A stretch of 17,823 nucleotides of DNA from positions 1-17,823 of the forward strand of contig CAIOSU010000221.1 in assembly GCA_903861055.1 (NCBI GenBank), written 5' to 3'. Positions 8,885-15,115 of the stretch are shown piece after piece (position 1 is the first letter of the stretch; each line of letters starts with the position of its first letter). The stretch comes from an uncultured bacterium. GTDB taxonomy: Bacteria > Bacteroidota > Bacteroidia > Chitinophagales > CAIOSU01. The position numbers were made by a program, and so were the translations under genes. The notes under the pieces are model-generated. The model saw only the letters and a list, made by a program, of their open reading frames with translations. It searched no databases and was not told where the DNA came from.

Positions 8885-8926
8885 GGGTTACGAGTTACGG
8901 GTTGCGGGTTACGGGTTGCGGGTTAT
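8885..8926 (+). repeat. 7-bp tandem array (GGGTTAC/GGGTTGC), left arm
   Basis: Six heptamers in strict register: GGGTTAC, GAGTTAC, GGGTTGC, GGGTTAC, GGGTTGC, GGGTTAT. Only positions 2, 6 and 7 vary. It sits in the 301-bp space between the metallophosphoesterase and DUF4468-like genes; the rest of that space holds the -7 box at 8818 and a short ATGGCT/AGCCAT hairpin at 8758-8774. Confidence 0.88.
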
Positions 8927-8956
8927 TTCAGGACCTTTTAGTTAGTTTCCTTTACT

Positions 8957-8982
8957 ATAAACTCGTAACCCGCAACTCGTAA
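8957..8982 (-). repeat. 7-bp tandem array (inverted mate of the GGGTTAC array)
   Basis: Plus-strand heptamers ACTCGTA, ACCCGCA, ACTCGTA in register. The reverse complement matches 20 of 23 positions with 8888-8910, so the two arrays form a long imperfect fold-back. It begins 11 bp after the stop codon of the DUF4468-like gene in the direction of transcription and may also serve as its 3' stem-loop, although there is no T-run. Confidence 0.8.
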
Positions 8983-8993
8983 GTATATTATTC

Positions 8994-9527
8994 TTACCAA
9001 TCATCTCCGCCACTGGCAGGTGCAGGCTTGCTTAGAGTTTCTTTGAGTTTGGTGGTAAGGTCGGTCATGTAGTCGTGTACTTGTTGCAAGTAGCCATATT
9101 GCACGTCTTTGTTCACAGCTTTATCATCCAACCACTCTTCAACATACAACTTAGGTACTTTAAAGAAGTATATCTCGTCTATCTTAAATCGGTATTTGCC
9201 TTCTTTGGCCTCAATAGTAATGGTATACTTTACTTGTCCAAACTGATTTTTCTTGCCGTTTACCTCATTGTAAACGTAAATGGTGTGCTTGCCATCCATT
9301 TTACCTGCAGCAGTATCTTTAGTTTGGATAATGCTAGCCGGATTTTTGTAAAAGGTATTGAACCAATGGTCTACTCGTTTGAATATCTCTGCCTGACTGG
9401 CACCGGCCACGTTTACCACTTCGGTATACACTACCCTACCCGTACCTTCCTCAATAGGAACCGGCGGTTGGGCATTGGCGGCGAAAGCCAGCATAAACAT
9501 TACTAAAGGCAGAATTATCATTTTCAT
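8994..9527 (-). CDS. Secreted DUF4468-like protein
   Basis: 177 residues with a clear Sec signal peptide (about 1-19, MKMIILPLVMFMLAF, cut near ANA/Q). The mature part begins with GRVVYTEVVNV, then a helix (QAEIFKRVDHWFNTFY), a beta-rich middle (YTITIEAKEGKYRFKIDEIYFF) and a C-terminal helix (QVHDYMTDLTTKLKETL). This order fits the DUF4468 / TBP-like-fold family, common as small exported proteins in Bacteroidota. No catalytic residues are recognisable and the function is unknown. It is transcribed alone, divergently from gyrB. Assignment is from the pattern of the sequence, not a search. Confidence 0.75.
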   Translation of the reverse strand: MKMIILPLVMFMLAFAANAQPPVPIEEGTGRVVYTEVVNVAGASQAEIFKRVDHWFNTFYKNPASIIQTKDTAAGKMDGKHTIYVYNEVNGKKNQFGQVKYTITIEAKEGKYRFKIDEIYFFKVPKLYVEEWLDDKAVNKDVQYGYLQQVHDYMTDLTTKLKETLSKPAPASGGDDW

Positions 9528-9546
9528 AACACACGGTTTTGGCTGC

Positions 9547-9579
9547 TAAATTTATAAATAACCGACGACAAACAAACAA
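9547..9579 (-). promoter_or_regulatory. Candidate promoter of the DUF4468-like gene
   Basis: On the minus strand a TAAATTTA box (9547-9554, near TAnnTTTG) lies 18 bp downstream of TTTG (9573-9576), one of three closely spaced TTG motifs at 9569-9579. Spacing and distance to the ATG at 9527 fit a Bacteroidota -33/-7 promoter. Confidence 0.4.
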
Positions 9580-9652
9580 TAAAGTTGCGCAATAAAAATT
9601 ACCAAATGCACCCATTGCTAGCATCCAACGAACCATAAAAACCATTTCGATT

Positions 9653-9687
9653 ATTTCCTATTTCCCATTTTGCATTTTGCATTTAAA
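9653..9687 (+). repeat. 7-bp tandem array (ATTTTGC)
   Basis: Five heptamers in register: ATTTCCT, ATTTCCC, ATTTTGC, ATTTTGC, ATTTAAA. The first three bases and the 7-bp step are kept while the rest drifts. It is in the divergent space between the DUF4468-like gene and gyrB, just upstream of the DnaA-box-like sites. No clear inverted mate was found. Confidence 0.7.
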
Positions 9688-9690
9688 GGT

Positions 9691-9710
9691 GGTGGATAAC
9701 ATGTGGATAA
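9691..9710 (-). promoter_or_regulatory. Two DnaA-box-like 9-mers upstream of gyrB
   Basis: Read on the minus strand, 9702-9710 is TTATCCACA, the exact DnaA-box consensus, and 9691-9699 is TTATCCACC, one mismatch, in the same orientation and 11 bp apart. Spacing of about one helical turn puts both on one face of the DNA. Whether they bind DnaA (gyrB regulation or origin function) or are chance is open. Confidence 0.35.
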
Positions 9711-9757
9711 AAATCGCTCTAATCCGCATCAAATAAGGCACTCTAGCTTAATTTTCG

Positions 9758-9765
9758 TATCTTTG
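9758..9765 (+). promoter_or_regulatory. gyrB promoter -7 box (TATCTTTG)
   Basis: An exact TAnnTTTG match 39 bp before the gyrB ATG. A -33 TTG is not evident at the usual distance. A weak purine-rich AAGGAAG at 9791-9797 lies 7 bp before the start codon. Confidence 0.55.
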
Positions 9766-9804
9766 TACATTACTTGGATTAGTGTGAAATAAGGAAGAAA
9801 ATAT

Positions 9805-11757
9805 ATGGCAACCGAACAAAAACAGAATAATTATTCCGCGTCAAATATCCAGGTCCTAGAAGGGTTGGAAGCGGTGCGCAAGCGCCCCGCAATGTACATT
9901 GGCGATATAGGCTTTAAAGGCTTGCATCACTTGGTATATGAGGTAGTAGATAACTCAATTGACGAAGCTTTGGCTGGCTATTGCCGCTTTATTGAAGTAG
10001 AAATACTGCCAGGCAACTCTATTACTGTGCACGATGATGGCCGTGGTATACCTACCGATATGCACGAAAAAGAAGGCCGCTCGGCCCTCGAAGTAGTAAT
10101 GACGGTGCTACACGCAGGTGGTAAGTTTGATAAGGACACCTACAAAGTATCGGGCGGTTTGCACGGTGTGGGTGTATCGTGCGTAAACGCACTATCAACG
10201 CACTTACGTGCTGAAGTACACCGTAACGGTTTAATTTTCGAACAAGAGTTTGCAATTGGTAAACCTCAATACTCAGTAAGAGAAATTGGTACTACCGACC
10301 GCACCGGTACTTCAGTAACCTTTACGCCCGATGCCAGTATTTTCAACATAACTACCTACAATTACGAAACGCTAGCCTCACGCTTACGAGAGCTTTCGTT
10401 TTTGAATAAAGGTATCAGCTTGAAAATAACTGACTTACGTGAAGCTAATGAAGACGGCTCCTACCCTACCGAAACGTTCCTTAGCGAAGGTGGCTTGAGC
10501 GAGTTTGTACTATACCTTGACCAAACCCGCGAACAGCTATTGGAGCGCCCTATAACCGTTGAAGGCACTAGAGACCATGTTATGGTTGAAGTTGCTTTGA
10601 CGTATAATAGCTCTTATAGTGAGAACATACACTCGTACGTAAACAACATCAATACCATCGAAGGTGGTACGCACGTGGGTGGTTTCCGCGCCGCTATTAC
10701 CCGTGTATTTAAAGGCTATGGCGATAAGAACGGTATGTTCGAGAAGCTGAAGTTTGACGTTACGGGAGAGGATTTCCGTGAAGGATTAACTGCAGTAATA
10801 TCAGTAAAAGTACCTGAGCCTCAGTTTGAAGGCCAAACCAAAACCAAACTGGGCAACAGTGAGGTTACGGGTGTGGTAAATACTGCCGTAGGCGAAGCTA
10901 TTACCAACTACCTGGAAGAAAACCCACGTGAAGCCAGAACCATTATAGGTAAGGTAATACTTGCCGCTACCGCGCGCCACGCTGCCCGTAAGGCCCGCGA
11001 AATGGTACAACGTAAGAGCGTATTGGGCAGCAACAGCCTACCGGGTAAGTTGGCCGATTGCGCGAGCAAAGACGCCGAATCCAGCGAGTTGTTCCTTGTG
11101 GAAGGAGACTCGGCAGGTGGAACTGCCAAGCAGGGCCGCGACCGTCACTTTCAAGCCATTTTGCCTTTGAGGGGTAAAATTTTGAACGTGGAGAAAGCCA
11201 TGGAGCACAAAATTTACGAAAACGAGGAGATACGGAACATGTTTACCGCCATGGGCGTGAAAATAGGTACCGTTGAAGATGATAAAGCACTGGATATTGA
11301 AAAACTCCGCTACCATAAGATAGTCATCATGTGCGACGCGGATATTGATGGAAGCCACATTACTACCTTGATTCTTACCTTCTTTTTCCGTTACATGAAA
11401 GCATTGGTTGAGCATGGCTACATCTACATTGCTACACCGCCACTATACCTAGTGAAAAAGGGTAAAGACCAGATTTATTGCTGGAACGACCAACAACGTG
11501 ATGTTGCAGTGCAGCAACTTGCAAGAGGTGGCAAAGAAGATAACGTGAACATACAGCGATATAAAGGTTTGGGTGAAATGAACGCCGAACAGCTATGGGA
11601 CACTACCATGAACCCAAATACACGCACGCTACGACAAGTAACTATTGATAGTGCTGCTGAGGCGGACCACATTTTCAGTATGCTGATGGGCGACGATGTA
11701 CCACCTCGCCGTGAGTTTATTGAAAAGCACGCTAAGTACGCGAAAATTGACGCATAA
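9805..11757 (+). CDS. gyrB: DNA gyrase subunit B
   Basis: 650 residues. ATPase subunit of DNA gyrase, which with GyrA introduces negative supercoils. The GHKL ATPase domain shows VLEGLEAVRKRPAMYIG (about 18-34), DNSIDEALAG, DDGRGIP (about 77-83) and the glycine-rich lid GGLHGVGVS. The transducer domain follows. The TOPRIM domain has EGDSAGG (E433) and DADIDG (D511, D513), the metal-binding acidic residues. The C-terminus carries YKGLGEMNAEQLWDTTM. Length matches the roughly 650-residue form without the large insertion seen in E. coli GyrB (804). GyrB is preferred over ParE from the overall motif set and the phylum's usual length; I rate ParE as unlikely. It is transcribed alone, with its own promoter box and terminator. 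ATG start agrees with the conserved beginning. Confidence 0.96.
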   Translation: MATEQKQNNYSASNIQVLEGLEAVRKRPAMYIGDIGFKGLHHLVYEVVDNSIDEALAGYCRFIEVEILPGNSITVHDDGRGIPTDMHEKEGRSALEVVMTVLHAGGKFDKDTYKVSGGLHGVGVSCVNALSTHLRAEVHRNGLIFEQEFAIGKPQYSVREIGTTDRTGTSVTFTPDASIFNITTYNYETLASRLRELSFLNKGISLKITDLREANEDGSYPTETFLSEGGLSEFVLYLDQTREQLLERPITVEGTRDHVMVEVALTYNSSYSENIHSYVNNINTIEGGTHVGGFRAAITRVFKGYGDKNGMFEKLKFDVTGEDFREGLTAVISVKVPEPQFEGQTKTKLGNSEVTGVVNTAVGEAITNYLEENPREARTIIGKVILAATARHAARKAREMVQRKSVLGSNSLPGKLADCASKDAESSELFLVEGDSAGGTAKQGRDRHFQAILPLRGKILNVEKAMEHKIYENEEIRNMFTAMGVKIGTVEDDKALDIEKLRYHKIVIMCDADIDGSHITTLILTFFFRYMKALVEHGYIYIATPPLYLVKKGKDQIYCWNDQQRDVAVQQLARGGKEDNVNIQRYKGLGEMNAEQLWDTTMNPNTRTLRQVTIDSAAEADHIFSMLMGDDVPPRREFIEKHAKYAKIDA

Positions 11758-11776
11758 ATAATGTGATTAAATCAAC

Positions 11777-11817
11777 AAAAAAGCCCGTCTCGTGCAATGC
11801 GAGACGGGCTTTTTTTT
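11777..11817. terminator. Rho-independent terminator after gyrB
   Basis: Arms AAAAAAGCCCGTCTCG and CGAGACGGGCTTTTTT (16 bp perfect) around a 7-base loop TGCAATG, followed by further T, 19 bp after the gyrB stop. The left A-run allows it to work on the converging tRNA-dihydrouridine synthase transcript as well. Confidence 0.93.
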
Positions 11818-11899
11818 ATGCTTGTTAGAACCTTGATTGAGAAAAGGATTTTGATTTACACTCTGTTCCCAATCAAAACTAGTTAGCCTGCTTACTACT

Positions 11900-11931
11900 A
11901 ACCGATTAACCAATAACCAATACCCAATCAA
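11900..11931 (+). repeat. 7-bp tandem array (AACCAAT)
   Basis: AACCGAT, a single T, then AACCAAT, AACCAAT, ACCCAAT and CAA. It ends directly at the stop codon of the dihydrouridine synthase gene (11932-11934). The unit is the reverse complement of a rotation of TTATTGG, the unit found at the cdsA stop codon (15040-15061), so these two loci share one sequence family. Between the terminator and this array (11818-11899) I see only degenerate TTGATT/AATCAA segments. Confidence 0.78.
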
Positions 11932-12933
11932 TTAAGCTTCCGCCAAACCAAAATCAAACCCGGCATAAGCAGTCTGTATTTCGGCAAGGGTAGCGTATAG
12001 TTCGTCTAAATCGTTTGAGCTGGTAAGTATTCGGCGGAACTCCTTTACATTAGGCATACCACGGAAATAATTGGTGTAGTGCCGGCGCATTTCCAATATG
12101 CCCAAAACGTTGCCTTTCCATTGCACCGAAAACTCTAAGTGCTCGCGGCAGGCCTGCACACGGTCTTCAAGAGTTGGGGCAGCTAGGTGTTTGCCAGTGG
12201 CAAGGTAGTGTTTCACTTCTCTAAATATCCACGGATAGCCTATACTGGCGCGGCCAATCATAATGCCATCCACCCCATAAGTATCGCGCATCATTTTTGC
12301 CTTCTCGGGGCTGTCCACATCGCCATTACCAAATATGGGAATGTGCATGCGCGGGTTCTCTTTTATCTTGCCAATCAAGGTCCAATCGGCTTCGCCTTTA
12401 TACATTTGCACGCGCGTGCGACCATGCACACTCAGGGCTTGCACGCCAATATCTTGCAGGCGTTCGGCTATCTCTACAATGTTTTTGGTGCTTTCATCCC
12501 ACCCAAGGCGCGTTTTAACAGTAACGGGTAGGTGGGTGTTTTTAATCACCTCTTCGGTAAGGCGAATCATCTTCGGAATGTTCTTCAAAATACCTGCTCC
12601 GGCATCTTTACAAACTACCTTTTTTACCGGGCAGCCATAATTAATGTCCACCAAATCAGGATTTGCGGCCGTAACAATACGGGTGGCTTCGCCCATCGAT
12701 TCGCCATTCCCGCCAAAAATTTGGATACCAATGGGTTTCTCGTAATCGAAGATATCCAGCTTCATGATGCTCTTATCAGCATTTCGGATAAGGCCCTCAC
12801 TGGAGATAAACTCCGTGTACATTAAATCGGCACCATGCAATTTGCACAACCTACGGAAAGGCGGATCGCTCACATCTTCCATGGGCGCCAACAGCAGCGG
12901 AAACTCTGGTAAATCTATTGAACCAATTTTCAT
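11932..12933 (-). CDS. dusB: tRNA-dihydrouridine synthase (DusB-like)
   Basis: 333 residues. FMN-dependent enzyme reducing uridine to dihydrouridine in tRNA. Visible family marks: LLAPMEDVSDPPFRRLC near the N-terminus (FMN-binding region), DINYGCPVKKV with catalytic Cys101, KTRLGWDES, SVHGRTRVQMYKG, the phosphate-binding IFGNGDVDSPE, and GVDGIMIGRASIGYPWIF. The C-terminal helical domain carries MRRHYTNYFRG. This set fits the DusB/NifR3 group; the exact uridine position modified is not readable. The gene stands alone on the minus strand, divergent from the CPBP gene and convergent to gyrB. ATG start agrees with the family's short lead before LLAPM. Confidence 0.93.
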   Translation of the reverse strand: MKIGSIDLPEFPLLLAPMEDVSDPPFRRLCKLHGADLMYTEFISSEGLIRNADKSIMKLDIFDYEKPIGIQIFGGNGESMGEATRIVTAANPDLVDINYGCPVKKVVCKDAGAGILKNIPKMIRLTEEVIKNTHLPVTVKTRLGWDESTKNIVEIAERLQDIGVQALSVHGRTRVQMYKGEADWTLIGKIKENPRMHIPIFGNGDVDSPEKAKMMRDTYGVDGIMIGRASIGYPWIFREVKHYLATGKHLAAPTLEDRVQACREHLEFSVQWKGNVLGILEMRRHYTNYFRGMPNVKEFRRILTSSNDLDELYATLAEIQTAYAGFDFGLAEA

Positions 12934-12945
12934 TTATGATATACA

Positions 12946-12966
12946 ATTTTCGATTTTCGATTGCAC
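12946..12966 (+). repeat. Short 7-bp repeat (ATTTTCG), weak array
   Basis: Two exact ATTTTCG copies followed by ATTGCAC in register. Degenerate units extend left toward the dihydrouridine synthase start codon. With only two exact copies this is the weakest of the heptad loci and could be chance alone; it is listed because the same period recurs in the neighbouring spaces. Confidence 0.4.
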
Positions 12967-12982
12967 TGCTGAACCCTATCAA

Positions 12983-13036
12983 GCCTCTAAAAAATTCCAT
13001 TATAAAAAGCTGCATCAGCTTTTTTGGTTTAGAGGC
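12983..13036. repeat. Nested inverted repeat between divergent genes
   Basis: Outer 9-bp arms GCCTCTAAA (12983-12991) and TTTAGAGGC (13028-13036) enclose an inner perfect hairpin, AAAAAGCTG / CAGCTTTTT with a CAT loop (13004-13024), followed by another T. The inner part looks like a small terminator, but the gene to the left reads away from it. A 12-bp perfect palindrome CGTAAATTTACG follows at 13057-13068. Confidence 0.7.
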
Positions 13037-13056
13037 AATACAGACAACTAATAAAC

Positions 13057-13068
13057 CGTAAATTTACG
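13057..13068. promoter_or_regulatory. Perfect 12-bp palindrome CGTAAATTTACG, possible divergent -7 box or operator
   Basis: The palindrome contains TAAATTTA on both strands, one base from the TAnnTTTG -7 consensus. It lies 24 bp before the CPBP start codon and could serve the CPBP operon; on the minus strand it is about 120 bp from the dihydrouridine synthase start. No -33 TTG is seen. A regulator operator is equally possible. Confidence 0.35.
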
Positions 13069-13092
13069 ACCATTAAAGGCAATTGTCAATTA

Positions 13093-13989
13093 ATGACTGA
13101 TTTCGATACATATCAACGCAACTTTAGAATGATGCTAGCCCTTTTTGGGCTATGGATGGTCAGTATGCTGGTATTCCAATTCATGGTAATGACGGCATTT
13201 ATTGCAGTAGCCATTAACCTCGATGTTGCTATCAATTATTTTTTGCACCAATCAGTTCCTGACTTTTCCGTTGCTCAACAGCGCCTGCTTAATATTATTG
13301 GCTTACCCTTTACTTTCATCGTTCCGGCAATTATAGTAGCCCGCATTAATAACGAGCCAGCTAAGGCGATTATTGGCTCGTATCGTCGTCCCCCATCTAC
13401 GTTACTGGTACTTGGTTTTGCAGCCACTATACTTTGCCTTCCATTTATTTATATGACCAATGAGGTGAATCAAAACCTCCCCCTACCCGATTTTGCTTGG
13501 GAACTAGAGAAAGCCGCCGAGAAAATACAAACTGATATGTTTGAGGAGCAAGGCATTTGGGCCATTTTGGGCAATGTTTTGCTTATCGTTATCATTGCTC
13601 CCATTGCCGAGGAAATCTTCTTTAGGGGTGCACTGCAACGAACACTGGGGCGCATGACTGGGCACCCGCACATACCAATAATACTAGCGGCACTTGCATT
13701 TAGTGCAATACACATGGAGTTTGCTGGCTTTATACCTAGGCTTGCACTGGGCATGATGCTGGGATATATGGCATCATGGAGCGGCAACATTATTGTTCCT
13801 ATCTTTTGCCATGCCGTGTTTAATGGTGGGCAGTTAGCCTTGGTGTATATGCAGAAACAAGAAGTAATAAGCGACCCCGAAAACGTATCGATACCGATAT
13901 ATTTAAGCATATTCTCGTTGGTAATTACTACATTGGTATTGCGTCAGTTTTATACTCGCACAATTATCAAATCAGATATACCTGAATAA
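13093..13989 (+). CDS. CPBP family intramembrane glutamic endopeptidase
   Basis: 298 residues, mostly hydrophobic, with about six to eight membrane segments (for example about 13-40, 72-93, 105-122, 155-172, 196-210, 275-292). The three CPBP (CAAX protease/bacteriocin-processing, also called Abi) motifs are present: E173-E174-x-x-x-R178 (AEEIFFRG), H207 in FSAIHMEF and H240-x-x-x-N244 (HAVFNGG). In characterised members the first glutamate and the histidines form the active site within the inner membrane. Substrate unknown. It heads an operon: its TAA stop overlaps the next ATG by one base. The tight link to DUF2007 and cdsA suggests a role at the envelope, but this is inference from context. 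Confidence 0.9.
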   Translation: MTDFDTYQRNFRMMLALFGLWMVSMLVFQFMVMTAFIAVAINLDVAINYFLHQSVPDFSVAQQRLLNIIGLPFTFIVPAIIVARINNEPAKAIIGSYRRPPSTLLVLGFAATILCLPFIYMTNEVNQNLPLPDFAWELEKAAEKIQTDMFEEQGIWAILGNVLLIVIIAPIAEEIFFRGALQRTLGRMTGHPHIPIILAALAFSAIHMEFAGFIPRLALGMMLGYMASWSGNIIVPIFCHAVFNGGQLALVYMQKQEVISDPENVSIPIYLSIFSLVITTLVLRQFYTRTIIKSDIPE

Positions 13990-14219
13990 TGGAAAACGGT
14001 TGGGTAAAAGCATACGAAACCTCAGTGCCTTATCAGGCAAACATTATACAATCTATGCTTACCGAGTACGAAATTGAGGCCGTAATCATCAATAAGCAGA
14101 ACTCCGCTTTGATTTCGATAGGCAAGCAAGAGGTATATGTGCCCGAAGAAAAACTATTGAGAGCCCTACAACTCATAAATAATGACGACACTGAAAACGG
14201 AACCGAAGAAGAAGAGTGA
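13989..14219 (+). CDS. DUF2007-like small protein
   Basis: 76 residues, soluble, acidic C-terminus (NDDTENGTEEEE). The pattern of a beta strand (WVKAYETSVPYQA), a helix (NIIQSMLTEYEIEAVIIN), a second strand pair and VYVPEEKLLRALQLI fits the DUF2007 signal-transducing-protein-like fold, related to PII/ACT-like ferredoxin folds. Function unknown. Its ATG shares one base with the TAA of the CPBP gene (TAATG), and its last 38 bases overlap the start of cdsA in another frame, so the three are probably translationally coupled. CPBP, DUF2007 and CdsA next to each other is an arrangement I recognise from other Bacteroidota. Confidence 0.8.
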   Translation: MENGWVKAYETSVPYQANIIQSMLTEYEIEAVIINKQNSALISIGKQEVYVPEEKLLRALQLINNDDTENGTEEEE

Positions 14220-15057
14220 TTTTTGGGTGAGAACCGGCACAGGGCTAATTATGGGCGCGGTAGTTATTGGAAGCATTATTGGCAGCCAATACTCATTTGC
14301 AGCACTTATGGCAGTGGTTATGCTGCTTTCGGTGAGGGAGTTTTACAACATTACTGCACCAACGCGCACCACCAATAAAGCTACCCCATACTACTTGCCA
14401 CTTATTCTTTTACTTGGTGCTACCCTGTATGTGGGCGCTTATCTTTATGCCAATGGCTTTATTGGCGGCCATTATTTGCTCATGGTTCCGGCCATGTTGT
14501 TGTTGTTTTTTGTGCTAGAGCTATTTGCCGACTCGAAAGATGCATTTTATAACATATCGCTCAATGTTGTTTCGCTGGTTTATTTGGCCTTCCCGTTTAT
14601 GCTGGTGCAGTTTTTGGTGCTCGGTGCCGATGGATATAGCTGGAGGCCCATGATGGCCGTATTATTGCTTATTTGGGCAAACGACATAAGCGCCTACCTA
14701 GTAGGCAGGCAGATAGGCAAAACCAAACTACTGTCTCGTATTTCGCCAGGCAAAACCATTGAAGGCTCGGCTGGTGGTGTAGTTGGCTGTGCGCTAACAG
14801 CAGTGGGTCTTTACTATTTAATGCCCGTTGAAGGTTGGGAAATAATGGATTGGGTTGTTATTGCCATACTTACCAGCACCTTTGCTACTGTAGGCGACTT
14901 AATAGAATCGATGCTGAAGCGCAACTTGGGTATAAAGGACAGTGGCACACTATTGCCCGGCCACGGCGGTGTGCTCGATAGGTTCGATGCCTTCTTCTTT
15001 ACCGTACCCTTTGTAGTGGCTTATTTGGCTGTCAGGGGGTTATTGGTTATTGGTTGA
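14182..15057 (+). CDS. cdsA: Phosphatidate cytidylyltransferase (CDP-diacylglycerol synthase)
   Basis: 291 residues. Converts phosphatidate and CTP to CDP-diacylglycerol, the branch point for phosphatidylethanolamine, phosphatidylglycerol and cardiolipin, in the inner membrane. About eight membrane segments are visible (for example 16-34, 36-47, 64-84, 87-110, 125-145). The CdsA signature is complete at about 244-270: SMLKRNLGIKDSGTLLPGHGG then LDRFD. WANDISAYLVGRQIGKTK and SPGKTIEGSAGG precede it. The ATG at 14182 overlaps the DUF2007 gene by 38 bases; a GTG at 14227 or ATG at 14251 could be a later start, but the longer form keeps a basic lead (KTEPKKK) before the first membrane segment. 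The last codons (LLVIG) and the TGA stop lie inside a 7-bp tandem repeat. Confidence 0.94.
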   Translation: MTTLKTEPKKKSDFWVRTGTGLIMGAVVIGSIIGSQYSFAALMAVVMLLSVREFYNITAPTRTTNKATPYYLPLILLLGATLYVGAYLYANGFIGGHYLLMVPAMLLLFFVLELFADSKDAFYNISLNVVSLVYLAFPFMLVQFLVLGADGYSWRPMMAVLLLIWANDISAYLVGRQIGKTKLLSRISPGKTIEGSAGGVVGCALTAVGLYYLMPVEGWEIMDWVVIAILTSTFATVGDLIESMLKRNLGIKDSGTLLPGHGGVLDRFDAFFFTVPFVVAYLAVRGLLVIG

Positions 15058-15061
15058 TTGG
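15040..15061 (+). repeat. 7-bp tandem array (TTATTGG) spanning the cdsA stop codon
   Basis: TTATTGG, TTATTGG, then TTGATTGG. The first two units encode the last residues of CdsA (LLVIG) and the third contains the TGA stop (15055-15057). It is the inverted form of the AACCAAT family at 11900-11931. Confidence 0.7.
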
Positions 15062-15085
15062 CTCTAGTGATGTCATTTTGCATAA

Positions 15086-15113
15086 ACCATGGACCATCGA
15101 CTATGGACCATCA
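15086..15113 (+). repeat. 7-bp tandem array (ACCATGG)
   Basis: Four heptamers in register: ACCATGG, ACCATCG, ACTATGG, ACCATCA. The ATGG/CCAT content lets it form small hairpins by itself. It ends 2 bp before the stop codon (15116-15118) of the converging DUF547 gene. No ordinary terminator is present in this 58-bp convergent junction, so the array may take that place. Confidence 0.8.
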
Positions 15114-15115
15114 AA

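Noticed and set aside
13078..13091. GGCAATT GTCAATT before the CPBP start as another heptad array
   Set aside because: Only two imperfect units; expected by chance in AT-rich DNA.
13093..13989. Phage-abortive-infection ('Abi') defence role for the CPBP protein
   Set aside because: The Abi name covers the whole CPBP family; context here is lipid synthesis, with no phage or restriction genes nearby.
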